Assembly (NCBI GenBank): GCA_028023455.1
Contig: JAQFVV010006208.1
Location: forward strand, 9,776,963 to 9,840,962
Direction of reading: 5' to 3'
Origin: Epiperipatus broadwayi
Lineage: Eukaryota; Onychophora; Udeonychophora; Euonychophora; Peripatidae
DNA length: 64,000 nucleotides
A program made the position numbers and the translations under genes. The notes beneath the pieces are model-generated. The model was not told the DNA's origin. It saw only the letters and a program-made list of their open reading frames with translations, and did no database searches. Shown here in pieces: positions 20,493 to 32,639 of this stretch (positions within the stretch are counted from its first letter, which is position 1; each line of letters opens with the position of its first letter).

Positions 20493-21416
20493 GTTTAAAT
20501 TTAATAAAATTTATTTCACCGAACATACTTTCAACACTTTCCCATCATAGTCATGGATTATCTGCTAAGAGCATTATTTTTTTATTGATTTGAATGCTAT
20601 TTGATTTTTGGTTTATTACATATTCATTTTGTGTAATGAACCATGCCTCACTTATTTTATGTTTGTGATCATTTCTCCCTTCACACATGATCACAACTAT
20701 GGCCATATTCCATTTTTATGATTATAAAAGACTGATGAATTAGCAGCAATAGTCGTAAATTTCTATACATTAGAGAATATTGGATATAACAGAATGCACA
20801 TATACCAATATATAAAGCAATTCAAAACAAAAGTAATAAACTGTTGATTGTAGAGATGGTAATAAAAGCAGGATTATTCTTTAATATTTATCACATATGG
20901 GTAATAAAATAGTATAAATTTGCTCAGACAAATTTAATGTCAGATTCAGAATCCCCATAAATTTGAATAAGCTTATTAATGACATAAAAGATAAAATTCT
21001 AACATTGGACTGGCCCACTATGGTCTCCACAGTAACCGGCAGCTAAAAAGACTGACCATATATATACTGTGGTGAGATGAAAGGCAAATCTTAAAACTAG
21101 AATGACTTGGAATTCATTAATGTATAGAAAATCTAAGGTAAAGACCAATACTGCAAACTTATCGGTCTTTTATAATCATGAAAGAGAATATGGTTGTGAT
21201 AAGGATGGTGTTAAAATTATGTGTGAAGAAAGATTCAGATTGCAAGCCCTAAAATAAAAGAGGCATGGTTCATTACACAAAATGAATATTTAATGAATCA
21301 AAAATTAAATAGCATGCAAATCAACAAGAAATTAATGGATTTAGCAAACTAATTATGATTATAACATGGAAATGTTGAAAGTATATTTGATGCAATAAAT
21401 TTTACTAAATTTAAAC
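20493..21416. mobile_element. Foldback element with about 250-bp inverted arms
   Basis: Left arm starts GTTTAAATTTAATAAAATTT; right arm ends AAATTTTACTAAATTTAAAC. Arms include the mirrored blocks TAATGAACCATGCCTC / AGGCATGGTTCATTACAC and TTATGATTATAAAAGAC / GTCTTTTATAATCATGA. The middle (about 20760-21150) has no long frame. Family unknown. Confidence 0.7.
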
Positions 21417-21617
21417 AATTAGTATTTTCTTTTATATATGTATTTGCTAGATTCATGTGCTTTTAGTTTGATTTTTCAGTTTTAATTTATTGTAGCCTTG
21501 GTTACATCACAACTAAAATTTATATCCAGATTATTGGATAAAATTTCTCATTTATATTTCAAGCTTATTTCACAAGGGTTGTTGCACATCAAATCCTTAG
21601 ACATATATAGTATTTAT
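21417..21617. other. AT-rich spacer
   Basis: Nothing recognised. Confidence 0.3.
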
Positions 21618-21790
21618 TACTAAACATCACATGATCACCATTCTCTATGCTTACACAAGCTATTTACACAGAGGCTAAACTCTCCACAAAGAAATGCCAC
21701 TCAGTGCAAACTTTCTTGCATCCATTGATTACTCTGGCTTGCACTAGATGGTGCTACTGTATAGAGAGTTTAGCCTCTGTATAGTATTTG
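21618..21790. repeat. Family C copy lacking the ribozyme
   Basis: Begins AACATCACATGATCACCATT, continues to an inverted pair CTAAACTCTCCACAAAGAAA / CTACTGTATAGAGAGTTTAG around CTTGCATCCATTGATTACTC. The hammerhead segment is deleted. Confidence 0.65.
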
Positions 21791-22855
21791 TTTAAATACT
21801 AACTCTTATAACAATCCAAGTATTGAACTAAAAATGAATATCACTTTTATTTTAAACTAGCTCAAAAAAGTCCTACTATTGTTTGCTAGATTACATGGCT
21901 ATAGTTTGATCTTCCAGTTTTAATATGATTTGTTGTGTTTAATCCAGATTATATATAAAAACACAAATGCATGTAAATATGTTTTTTTAATATATTTATT
22001 AATGAAACATGAAAACAAATATATAATCGTGTATATTTACAATGATTACACTCTACCGGCTACCATTGGTGAGGTATAGCTCCTAGTTCTAAAGCGAACT
22101 ATCATTTTAAGCTATACTGTGACAGCCTGCCTCATGAGTAGGTCTGGTGACACTTCTGGATGTACTTTCCCGCTTGCCCCATGTCAGTATTTGGTTTTAG
22201 CAGCTTCCAGTTCTGAATATGGACTTGCCTCATTGTGTCAACAACTTAGCTTAACTGCTATTCTCCAGAGAATTTAGATATTGTCTTTCAGCTCTGTGAT
22301 AGTATTTCCCTTAGAATGAGTATGGAAAATATGTATTTTGTAGCTCTGTGATCGTAGTTCTCTGGAAAACATGGATTCTGCCTTTCAGCTTTGTATCAGT
22401 TGTTCTCTGACACTATCTTCAAAAGGTTTGATTATTTATCGCCAGATCCTTATTCTTAATGGAAACATCTGAATTCAGTAAGCATCATTATCTATTGGCC
22501 TCTCTGCATGTGCATAGTTTCATGGTAATGAATGCTCAATCTGATCTAGATAAGATGGAATCTAGATTAGTCCATTATTTGAAGGTAGGGTAAGATATGC
22601 CAGGGTTTTATCCTTTGTTACATCATAACTGAAAATTTATCCAGATTAGAGTCATCTATTTGGTCCTGTAGATTAAAAAACAACAGATATTGGTAATTGA
22701 TATTAAATGTTAATGTTTGAAATACATAAAAAGTAATGGATGTATTATATTTTTTTGATCATGCACTATAAGAATTAATGAAAATATTTGTAAATCAAAT
22801 CTTTAGTTTCAAAATCAATTTTGAATTAATATATATCCAGCATCAGATTTAGATG
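21791..22855. other. Unrecognised region, moderately complex from 22040 to 22640
   Basis: The 22040-22640 part is less AT-rich, with repeated CTCTGTGATAGTA / CTCTGTGATCGTAG and CTTTCAGCT phrases that suggest a degenerate tandem duplication. No open frame or splice-bounded exon identified. Confidence 0.3.
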
Positions 22856-22861
22856 TAAGTT

Positions 22862-23685
22862 AAGTTACCAGGTCACAACAAAACTTTGTAGTTCAAATTT
22901 TTTCCACCAGAGTGTTTCTTGTCGAATTACTTAAAAATTTGTTGTGAAATATCAAATACATAGCGGCATAAAATTATAATATAAAAAAATAATTAATAAT
23001 TATATTATAAAAAATCATTTATTAAAATAATAACAATATATCTAACAACATTCATAATTACTGTCCATTGTAGTTTTCGCTTATAATAGCGACAAAATTC
23101 GCAAAGACAGCGTCAGTCATGGAGAGTCCTAAAAGCAAATTCCTGTAGGTAGGATTCGAATAAAGTAATGCTGGTACCACACTGTTTGAGCTTGCGTTTA
23201 GCTCTCATCCACATATTTTCCATATTTTGTGTGTGGATATCAGGGTCGTGAGGATCAACAAAGTTCTCCTGGTGTACGATGACAGAGTGCATATATACAC
23301 TATTACGGATCATGCTTAAGTTGTTGTATGCACCCCCTCTGTAATAAGGTGGGTCCCTGGCGAAATATATTCTTGTATTTTTGCTTCGAGAGTCACAACT
23401 GATCGTTTGAGGACCTCTACCAAGAAATACTTTCCTGAATTTCTCTTTATCCCACCAAATATCCAATGACTTCAAATTGCTCCTCGGTGATATTTTCGAT
23501 GAAAATATTTCGTAACAATTTCACACTACCAGCAATATTTTATTCCAATCCTACCTATAGGAATTTGCTTTGCGAATTTTATATTTTCTATAAACGAAAA
23601 CTACAATGGACAGTAATTCGATAAGAAACCCTCTGGTGAGAAAAATTTGAAACAAAATTCGAATTTTGTTGTGACCTGGTAACTT
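22862..23685. mobile_element. Merlin-type DNA transposon, internally deleted
   Basis: Terminal inverted repeats of about 60 bp: AAGTTACCAGGTCACAAC...CACCAGAG at the left and its complement CTCTGGTGAG...GTTGTGACCTGGTAACTT at the right. Encloses a truncated transposase on the minus strand (23113-23475). A target duplication could not be settled. Confidence 0.7.
23113..23475 (-). pseudogene. Merlin (IS1016/ISXO2-like) transposase fragment
   Basis: Open for 120 codons. The C-terminal half reads HSVIVHQENFVDPHDPDIHTQNMEN then W.RAK.KLK and ESYLQEF, the signature of the DDE domain end in Merlin/IS1595-like transposases: N/H..FVDP....HT..(I/M)E..W...K. The Glu/Asn position of the third catalytic residue falls in QNMEN. 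The N-terminal zinc-ribbon and the first catalytic Asp are missing, so the protein is not functional. Confidence 0.75.
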
Positions 23686-23689
23686 CATG

Positions 23690-24500
23690 TTTACCAGTTA
23701 AATAAGATACAGCTTAGGGCCTCGCAATTTGCTGGGCCTCCAAAAATTCCTATTTTTTTTACAAATATAATTTTCTTTTAATATATTTATATAATTTTCC
23801 CCCTAATAATTTTCTAATTTTATTAATATTATTTTGGGTATATTATCTCAGGTTTTTATTTATTCTAACTTGTTGTAGCCTATTTAAATTGAATAAAATA
23901 ATCACCTTGATATAGGTCAACTTCCAACTTTTATTAACTTTAGTCCGTTCTGTCATTCTCAGGGTAAGCTGTAAGATAAATATATATTACGTGTCTTTTG
24001 GCATTACTGTTAAGGGTAAAATATGGATATTAAAATGATAATTTTACATGTTATGCAGCCTATCTTTTGATGACGTAATAAATGATTTTGCATTTGGGAA
24101 ATAAAGAAAAAAAAATGTTTTAAGTTGAAACATAGAGTCTTTTAGAGGATCATATAATATAATTTCTGTGATTTTGTAAACACATTCTTTATTATTTCTT
24201 TTAATAAAAATTAAACAATGTATATCTCTTATAAAGGTATATATATATATTAAAGTCTTTCTGAGATTAGTTAGCATAATTCAAAACGGTAGGGACCTCA
24301 GGACTTTATATAGCTTAGAGCCTTATCAAGTCTAAATCCAGCACTGCATGTATTATTATTTCGAGCAAAACAACAAAGACAAATATTTTAATTCTTAAAA
24401 TAAATCAGCATAAAAAAAAAAACTTAAAATATTCAGACAGACTTATTCCAGTGCCAATCAACAAATGTTTGCTAGATATTTTAATTTAATATATAATTTT
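23690..24500. other. AT-rich spacer
   Basis: GCCTCGCAATTTGCTGGGCCTCC near 23715 may be an end of a decayed hAT, but no partner end is found. Nothing else recognised. Confidence 0.3.
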
Positions 24501-24501
24501 A

Positions 24502-24574
24502 GTCAAGCATTGGTGGTCGAGAAGTCAGCGGGTTCGATTCCTGGCTGATGCTGTGACACATGAGAAAAAAAAAG
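24502..24574 (+). repeat. Short tRNA-derived SINE, internally deleted
   Basis: GTCAAGCATTGGTGGTCGAG start, GGGTTCGATTCC (box B), GCTGATGCTGTGACACAT and an A-run. Same family as 6252 and 55546 but the D-arm to anticodon part is deleted. Confidence 0.7.
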
Positions 24575-25925
24575 TTATATATTTTTATTCAAATTAAACA
24601 TAAGACGATAACTTCTATTTTATTTTTTTCTGATATCCACAAATTAATTTTAAATCATTAAGTATTTATTTAATAGTTTTATTTTACTTAGTTAACTAAG
24701 GGGGGGATATCATATTAACTAATAATAATTTTCCAAGACAATTTTTGACTACTGTTTTACTTTTACAAATGTAAAAAAAAAAAATTCTACTTTCGTTATT
24801 ATCAATATTTTCTGATATGCTTCTATAATTAATTTATCCATGCTGAAACAGTGATTACGTTTAATATAAGTTTATAATTTAGAATAGGGCATCAGAATTC
24901 TACATAAAAATTCACTGATCCGTTGAGAATTCCATTTCTTGTTATTTTAAAGCTTTTATATGAATTTTTTTCAGGGCTTAATTTTTAAATAAGCATATTG
25001 GCAATGGTAACATATTCATTTCTCACACAATTAATTAACAATAAATCTATTAAACTTAAAATTAATAATGCACAATGAAAATTATTAATAAAGATGTATA
25101 TTTTTATTATAACAAATTATCATATTTAAATGAGAATTGTTACTAAGCTAGAAAGAATATCCACATGCTAATCCAAATAATATTAATCAAATAATTAGAA
25201 TTCACGTTAAACTTAAGTTTCTTCTAAAAGGTTCATTGAATAATAAAACAGTGAATATCTATATTGGTATTTGAAGCTTCTCATTAGTTCTATAGTTAAA
25301 TTTCATTTGCAGACATTAAGTAAACACAATTGGGATATGAATAAGATCTTAGCTTACCAGTAAATTTTGTAGTACGCACTTATTTCCTGGATTGTAAGAG
25401 TTTATGGCCTTTGGTTTTAAACTGTTCTTGGGCCATTCTAAGGCTAGTCATAAAAGCTTTTTGGATTGATGTCTTCATGATGAAAGATGTCGACAAATAC
25501 TCCAGTCTACTCCCGCATGATGAATTATTTCAGCATAGAGTGGTCCTGGATCATTTGTGATCCAAGGCCAGCCAAAGAATAAACAGACATGACCCTGTTC
25601 AAAGTTTTTTTGTCCCTTTTAAAGCCTTGGCCAATTTTTAGACTTCTACACATATGTCCTTATCTTTTGTTTTATCAAAAATATTAGGTGATAATCTTGT
25701 GGATTCTTTATTAGTTTTAAATTACAAAATCTCTTTTTATATAAATTATTTTGGCCATCTTTAATTAGCATTCTGATCATAATCATTTACGTTTACAATT
25801 TCTTTTTTTAATCTGGATTAGTAATCTGTATGTGACTATATTTCTTCCAATTTTACTTTTGCATTAATTAAATAGATAATAACACACAAATGATCCCCAT
25901 TCTACACATTTAAAAATAAATAAAC
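24575..25925. other. Unrecognised spacer
   Basis: The stretch 25360-25640 has more balanced composition (GGTCCTGGATCATTTGTGATCC palindrome at about 25542-25563, CCAAGGCCAGCC) but no frame. No transposon identified. Confidence 0.3.
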
Positions 25926-26880
25926 TATATTAACTAAAAATCAAACTGGCTCCACTGTTGACCAAACTGAAAGGCATTCGGTTAAATTGATAAGAATGCC
26001 CTCCATATCTAAAAGCTGTGTACTGACGGTCCGCTGGGTGCATCTCGATCTGCCAATAACTGGTAGTCAAATTGAATGTTGAAAAGACTTTCTTTTCTTT
26101 AAACTTCATTAATAAATCATGCATGGGTTGTGGGATGGTACAATCGGGTATTGTGGCCCTATCTAGGGGATTGCAATAAGGAGAAGAACATTTTTCAATA
26201 ATTCCCCACTCCAACTGCTTTTCCACCTCCTCTTTGAACTGATGAGGTATAGGGTATGATCGTGCTTGGAATGGTTCCCCTGGCTTTAGTTTAATTCTTT
26301 GTTGGTACCCCCCAATAATCCCAAGATTTTCTGAGAATATATCACTATAGTTCTGCATTATTGCTTTAATTCTTTCTTTACCTTCCACAGAGAACGATCT
26401 CACTTCATTCACCTTTTCTACCAGCATATCTGGGACAGACTGATTAAGGCAACATGTCCATTTGTCATGATATAGCTGAGGGGGTAAAATATGGTTTCTT
26501 GGCCATTGCATATGACAAGTTCCTTTTCATAGACTAGTATATATTTGCTCCTATGCAAGAAGTCTGAATCGAGCACCACCATGGGGGGTTACTTGACCGT
26601 TGATTTCTAATTCCAGCCAGATTTGTCTCGGCGCAAGTTTTACTTTGCGATTGTTTGCTAGTGTTACTTGGGTGAGTTTCAATGGGAGGATCTCGACCTT
26701 CGGAATTTTTTTTAATATGCAATGGTATAATTCCTCTGATATCATGGAGATTTGACTCCCTGAGTCCAATAAGGCTGTTCCCTCAATCCCTTCCAGCAAC
26801 ACTGTTATCTTAGGACAGTTCTGCGGAGCGTAATTTGGTACTCTGTCTTCCCATGATCGCACCAGATTTGACATTTCTTT
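25926..26880 (-). pseudogene. Ty3/Gypsy-type LTR retrotransposon pol remnant (protease and RT start)
   Basis: Minus strand, 5' to 3': protease (26874-26551) with the aspartic active site LLDSGSQISMIS (about 26770-26735), a frame break near 26540, then the connector and RT N-terminal half (26511-25930). RT blocks: IKLKPGEPFQARSYPIP, motif A with STFNLTTSYWQIEM where the catalytic Asp has become Asn, and FRYGGHSYQFNRMPFSLVNSGA. The YxDD motif, RNase H and integrase are absent, and no LTR was found next to it. Dead fragment. Confidence 0.85.
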
Positions 26881-27404
26881 CCCTGTTATTTTCTTTTTTA
26901 TGCCTTCTCCTCTTCTTTTTAGCCTTGCTATGGCTGTACTCTTGTTTTATCTTCTTTTCTCACCCATCAATAACAAAATTTGATACATTCTCTTTAAAAT
27001 TATGTAGCTGGTGCCTAAAATTAAAAATTTCACAGCAAACCAACTCTGTAATCAAAAGAACCACATTTATGTCCATATACTTTATTCATATAAGAAATAA
27101 TCTCAGTCTATACCATAATGCTAACTGAAATTAAATATCAAATCTCTCACCAAATGGTAAGAAAGTTCAACTATTCCCACTGTGATTAGATATATAAAAC
27201 TCCACATCTCAAATAGTTTATTTAAATTTTCAGATTTGTTCAAAGAGATACCTTTACGGGCTGGCTGTTTGAGATGTGGACTTTTACAGATTTATTCACA
27301 GAAGACAACTTAAATTTTTTAAAGTTTGGAGAATGATTTGATGTTTATTCATATAATATTTGATTATGAAGTATCATAACTTTATCTTTCTTATTGCATT
27401 GTCA
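26881..27404. other. Spacer with a short hairpin
   Basis: ACTCCACATCTCAAA (27200) faces TTTGAGATGTGGACT (27269), a possible small MITE. The open frame at 26835-27128 is the reverse of the pol fragment plus low-complexity sequence. Confidence 0.35.
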
Positions 27405-27480
27405 AATCCATATTCTGAAGAAGATTGCTGGGGCAATCGAAACTGTCAATAGTGAATTGTAAAAAAGCATTGTAAAATGT
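27405..27480 (+). repeat. Hammerhead-like motif of unknown element
   Basis: CTGAAGA, then GATTGC/GCAATC as a 6-bp stem with loop TGGG, then GAAACTGTC. One extra A separates the core from the stem and no stem I partner is found. The same block occurs at 12546-12574. It may be a hammerhead relic from a PLE or LINE terminus. Confidence 0.35.
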
Positions 27481-28086
27481 AATAAAGAATATAGATGATA
27501 TTAATATTTGATTATCCTGTACTAGATGTCCTCAAGATTATGATCATCTATATAGTCTCCATTCTATATAGTCTCCATTTAATTATACACATTTATATAC
27601 ATTTTAATATATTAAACTTTGTACATAGTACTTGTGTACATGCATGCAGCATTCATTTCTTGCATTTTCTCACCAATGTGTTGCAACAGGTTAATTTTCA
27701 TGTATTTACATAAGATTGCATTATTTATAGCGTCACAAAACACTTATGAGTATTCATAATTATTGCTTATATTATTGATTTTATATATGATGCATTTTTT
27801 GATTCAGTTAAAAACACTAATCCACTATGAGACATGACGATTATATATCGCTTATTCTGTCACAAATAATGATTGCTCAAGATGAATACCGGCAGAGAAT
27901 AACATTATTACTTAGATTTAGCACTTGCCTGCACTTTCCATTCTACTTCTAATAATATCCAATATGAGTAATATCTTCATTGCTATTAATATGTTGTTTA
28001 CTATATTTACATTTGGCCATAATTTTATTCCATTATAAATGATACATCTATCTGATATCAATAGCTGTCATTATCTACAAGTATTC
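27481..28086. other. AT-rich spacer
   Basis: No feature recognised. Confidence 0.3.
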
Positions 28087-28094
28087 ATTTACAT

Positions 28095-30620
28095 CTGACA
28101 TGTCAAATTAGGAGTCTGTTACTGCATGTGACCCTCGACCTGATTTTTCATGGCCCGCAGCTACGATTCTATGCAATAAAATGAAAACAGAACAATATGT
28201 TGCAAACAATAAATTAATTTTAAAAAACAAACTTTTATATTTAATTACATGAACTAAAATATATACAATAATTGTTGGTTACATACATAGCTAATTTAAA
28301 ATTCTTGGTTACACGGCTAGCTAAATATTTTTGACAACAAGCTTTTATGATGATGAAGCGTTTGAGATATGATGAATACCAAAGCTGGCAACATTAATAA
28401 TGTGCTGCTGTACTTCCAAGAACATAAATACATCCCAGCAAAACTTTAGTCAGCTATTCGCACCACCGATATAGCAATCCTATCTGCAGATGTTGTTTTT
28501 TTCTTTGAATTTTCTGTGTTCCGATCGGTGCGTTAAAAATGTATGGGTTATTTTCTTTTATAACTCATTCAAAAAATATAAGTAAATGTAGTTGCAATGT
28601 TTTTAATTTTAAAAATTTAAATCTAAAGCCCTATTTTTATTACAGAAAATGCCACTTCCAACACTAAATAAAAAATGAAAGATTGATGACCAGGGAAAAA
28701 AATTTCAAGAAAGGTGGGGACTGAACTATTTTTGTACGGAAGTGAACAATAAGATTGTGTGCTTAATTTGCAAAGAAATGATTAGTGTTGCTAAAGAATA
28801 CAACATTAAGCGACATTATAGCACTAATCACGAAGAACAATTTTCATGCTTTGAAGCAAAAATAAGAGATAATGATGAAGAATTCATTAAGTAGCCAGCA
28901 AGGAGTCCTTACAAAATTCATGAAAAGTAAAGAATCAGTAACAAGAAGTAATTATGAAATAAGCTATTTATTAGCAGAACATTCAAAATTATTTATTGAT
29001 GGTTCTTTAATCAAAAATTTGTGTGTCCAGAAAAGGTACAGGCATTTCAAGACATCTCATTATCAAGAAATATGATGGCAGATACAATTACCGAAGTAGC
29101 AGATGACATCACTTTGCAACTACAGGAAATGTCTACCAAAATCCAGTTCTTTTCAATTGTGATTGATAAAAGCATGGATATAAGAGATGTTGCACAAGTT
29201 GCTGGGTTTTTTTTTTTGTGGTTGTGATAATACCGTGGATTACCAAAGAATTGTTGGAATTCATCCCTCTTCGGGTGAATATATTTTTTGATTCCATATG
29301 GAGCATTTTAGAAAAATTTAACTTGCCTCTTGACAAGCTTGTTTCTGTGATAAATGATGGTGCTAAATCGATGACAGATGAAACTAAAGGTTTTGGGTCA
29401 AGACTGACAAGGAAATTACAAGATGAGTATCCAGATAAACCAAACATCAAAAATTTTCATTGCCTCATTCACCAACAAGTTCTCTGTTTAAAATTATTAA
29501 AAATGGACCAAATACTTAAAACAGTTACAAAGATAGTCAACTTTATTCAATCGATAGCACTTAACCATTGCCAATTTACTTCATTCCTTAAATATTTAGA
29601 ATCTAAATTCGAGGATCTTCTTTATTACACAGAAGTTTGTTGGTTGTCCTGCCCCAACATCCCAAAGAGCTTCTATCTGCTTTTGGAGGAAATAATATTA
29701 TTTTTTGAAGTGAAAGATGAAAACAACGAAAATATATCGATTAAAAAAGATCCATTGTGGGTACAAGACCTAGCATTCTTAATAAATATTACAGGCCATC
29801 CGAATAATCTTAATGTTACATTGCAAGGCAAAGATTAATTGATAGCGAACATGAACGATGCAGTTGCAAGCTTTGTACAACGTTTTGATGTATTTTTCTA
29901 TTTGTGAGCAGTTAAAAGCACAAAATCAAAGTTGCTCGTTTACACAATACTCTGCAAAAATTGAACAAATAAAAAACGAATTCGATAAACGTTTTGACGA
30001 TTTCAAGGAGTTAGAATAATTTTTTCCTCTTTTCAATGGATCTTTTGCCTTTGAAGTTGAAAAAGCTCCGACTTTGATACAACTAGAATTAATTGATTTC
30101 CAGAATGATTCGATTTTAAAAAACAAATATTGAGACGTAGGAACTCCCAAAATATATTCCTAATGAAAGATATCTGGAAATTAAAAAAATTGCTGCACAA
30201 ATTTTTTTTTTTTTTTGGAAGTACATACTTATGTGAGCAATTATTTTCATGCATGAAATTAAATAAAACAGCTTACAGATCAAGATTAAATGATAAATAT
30301 CTATCTGCCATAATAAAAATTGTTTGTCTCAGTCTTTGAATCCAGATATTGGACAACTAGCAGGAGGAAAGCGCTGGCAAGTTTCCGGTAAAAACAATAA
30401 ATTGTACTTTTTTTAAATATATAATCAAATAAAATAAATGTTTAAATAAAAGCACTACTATATCAATTCTATATTATTGAACTGAATTCACTAAACTACA
30501 TAATATGTTTTATTTACTCCACTTATATTTTTGCATTAAGAAATTTTGTGTGATGTGGCCCGCGAGAATCTTACTAGTCGCATTAAATGACCCGTTGTTT
30601 GAATGAGTTTGACACGCCTG
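28095..30620 (+). mobile_element. Full-length hAT transposon with perfect 8-bp target duplication
   Basis: Bounded by ATTTACAT at 28087-28094 and again at 30621-30628. Left end CTGACATGTCAAATT and right end complement CAGGCGTGTCAAACT agree at 11 of 15 positions and match hAT termini of the CAGGxGTGTCAAA type. Subterminal GGCCCGCAGC / TGTGGCCCGCGAG blocks are typical of such vertebrate-and-invertebrate hATs. Encodes a dead transposase at 28649-30339. Confidence 0.9.
28649..30339 (+). pseudogene. GTF2IRD2/FAM200-like hAT transposase, broken
   Basis: Starts at an ATG just after TTATTACAG (an acceptor-like site). An in-frame TGA follows after nine codons. The N-terminal zinc finger is legible: VCLICKEMISVAKEYNIKRH with a later H (28757-28830). 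Then frames shift at about 29040 and 29215 (a T-run) to the catalytic region (29218-29838) with INDGAKSMTDETKGFGSRL and FHCLIHQQVLC, and a C-terminal hATC dimerisation piece GSTYLCEQLFSCMKLNKTAY (about 30219-30280). The order and motifs are those of the GTF2IRD2/FAM200 hAT lineage. At least four frame breaks make it inactive. Confidence 0.85.
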
Positions 30621-30628
30621 ATTTACAT

Positions 30629-31590
30629 TATTGTTGCATTTTTTCATTCCCATTACAATATATATATATAAATAAGAATTTCCAATGCTAAATGTTTTAT
30701 ATGTAACATTTTGAAATCAATTCATTGCAATTGGTTAATAATAATTGAATTTTGTAAATTGTATAAAGTATTGTCAAGGGTTGTCGCTAGAGGGCGTATC
30801 AAATATATTTAAACTGTTGCAATAAATTGATCTCAGAATGTTATATATACTGTATATATAAAAACATTGTAAAATATATTTAAAGAAAATTTAAAAAAAT
30901 ACAATTTCTTGACTACGCAGCTGTTTTAACTTTTCTTTTTAACCAGTTCTTTGGTTGAACTATTAAAATAGCCGTGTAGACAAATAGTTTTCTGTTATAT
31001 ACATAATAGAGCGGCGAGAATTTGTAGATTTGGGATATTTGCAGTAGAGCGAAGTTGAGATGAGCGTCACACCAATATTAAAAAAAAAATTACTATATGT
31101 TATGAGAGAAGAAAAGAAAATGAGAGAACAATTATTCTCAAGTTTTTTTTAGCCCCAAAACAAATAAATTTTATTACTGAAACGTGATAATGAATCTGTA
31201 AGATTGGTTTATTAAATGTCTTTAAATATTTTATATAGGCAAAGAAGAAGTACATAGGATTTAATTTACAATCTTAAGTTCTCACTAATGAAAGAGAAAG
31301 CTATGAAATAGTCTAAAATTATATTTTCTAGAAAGTTCTTTTATGTATGCAAATGTATATATATAGTTTTAAATTTTATGTAATAATTCTTTTTATTATT
31401 ATTATTATTTATACTTATATAAAGTCCGAATAAAAAATAGTTTATTTTTTCTTTTCTCCCCCCCTCCCACTCCCTCTCTTTCTAAATGATTTTAAAAATA
31501 ATTAATTGTAAGGAAAAGTTAACCGTCCTATTTTAATATTAAAATGAGGGGAGTGGAAACGACGTAGATATCTTTTAAATTAACAATTAA
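30629..31590. other. Spacer, nothing recognised
   Basis: AT-rich DNA with a few CpGs near 31010-31065 (GAGCGGCGAG, GAGCGAAG, GAGCGTCAC). Confidence 0.3.
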
Positions 31591-31700
31591 AATGCGTTGT
31601 TAGCCGAGAGCTCATGACAGCTGCCTTGCAAGCAAATAGTTGGTTGCAGATTGTTGTGGGTTCGCGTCCCGGCCGATGCTATGACATAGGGCAAAAAAAG
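31591..31700 (+). repeat. Short tRNA-derived SINE
   Basis: GCGTTGTTAGCCGAGAGCTC head (box A region), GGGTTCGCGTCCC box B, CGGCCGATGCTATGACATAG, then an A-run. CpGs survive, so it is a younger copy. Confidence 0.75.
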
Positions 31701-32600
31701 CTTTATGTTTTAAAAGAAAAGTAAAAAAAAAACAACGATATTATTATTTCCAAATTAGCGGTTATACAATTCAATAAATGGAGGGTTACATAAGTTACAT
31801 TTGAAAACCTTAGGTCTTAGAGACAAATGATTCATGATATAAAAGTTTACAATCTTGATTATGATAGAAAAGAAAACATGATTTACATTAATTAAAAAAT
31901 AATAATTATTGCATAACAAGATTCCTATGTCAAATTAAGTTTACATAGAATTTTTAAATGTGATATTCAGAGAAATATGTGGAAACGCATGATAGTATGA
32001 TTAAAAACATATTGGAGGAGGAGTCGAAGTTGGTGTTAGGTTGGCATATGGTCTCAATAAAAATTGGGCTCATTTGTTACATAAGTTCCACATGGAAAAA
32101 AAAAATGGAAAAATACTAGTCAGCATGAATTGCATCTTGGGAAACTGAAAAAAACACTAGTTCAGCATACATTGCATGCTGGGAGAATTATTATTATTAC
32201 TATTATTGTTATTGTTGTTTCAACAATATACTTTATTGACTAAAAGACGTATTTTATAAGTTTTAAAAATGTTTTATAAAGATTTTGCCAGGGTTACGGA
32301 AGCATTTCAAATGTAATGATTCGTTGATCATTATATGAATCTGATTAACATTGCTAATTACAGTACAATCATACAAACATAGATTTTGTATATAATTATT
32401 TTATGATGTATAAGTATGAACATTGGTAATTATAAATGATTGTTATTAATACTTTATTTTTGTACAACATAGCATAGAATATATATATATAAATATTCAT
32501 ATCATTTGAATTAAAGTTCATTTGCCTAGAGCTTAACTGGTTTGTTTTAGACAGCCTTTTGTGATATTGAATTATTCTAATGAGGATGTCTGGAACATAG
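31701..32600. other. Spacer
   Basis: Local direct repeat CAGCATGAATTGCATC...GGGAA / CAGCATACATTGCATGCTGGGA at 32120-32185. No gene. Confidence 0.3.
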
Positions 32601-32639
32601 TATTTCATGTGGATACTTGTATTATGAAGCAGATGAAAT

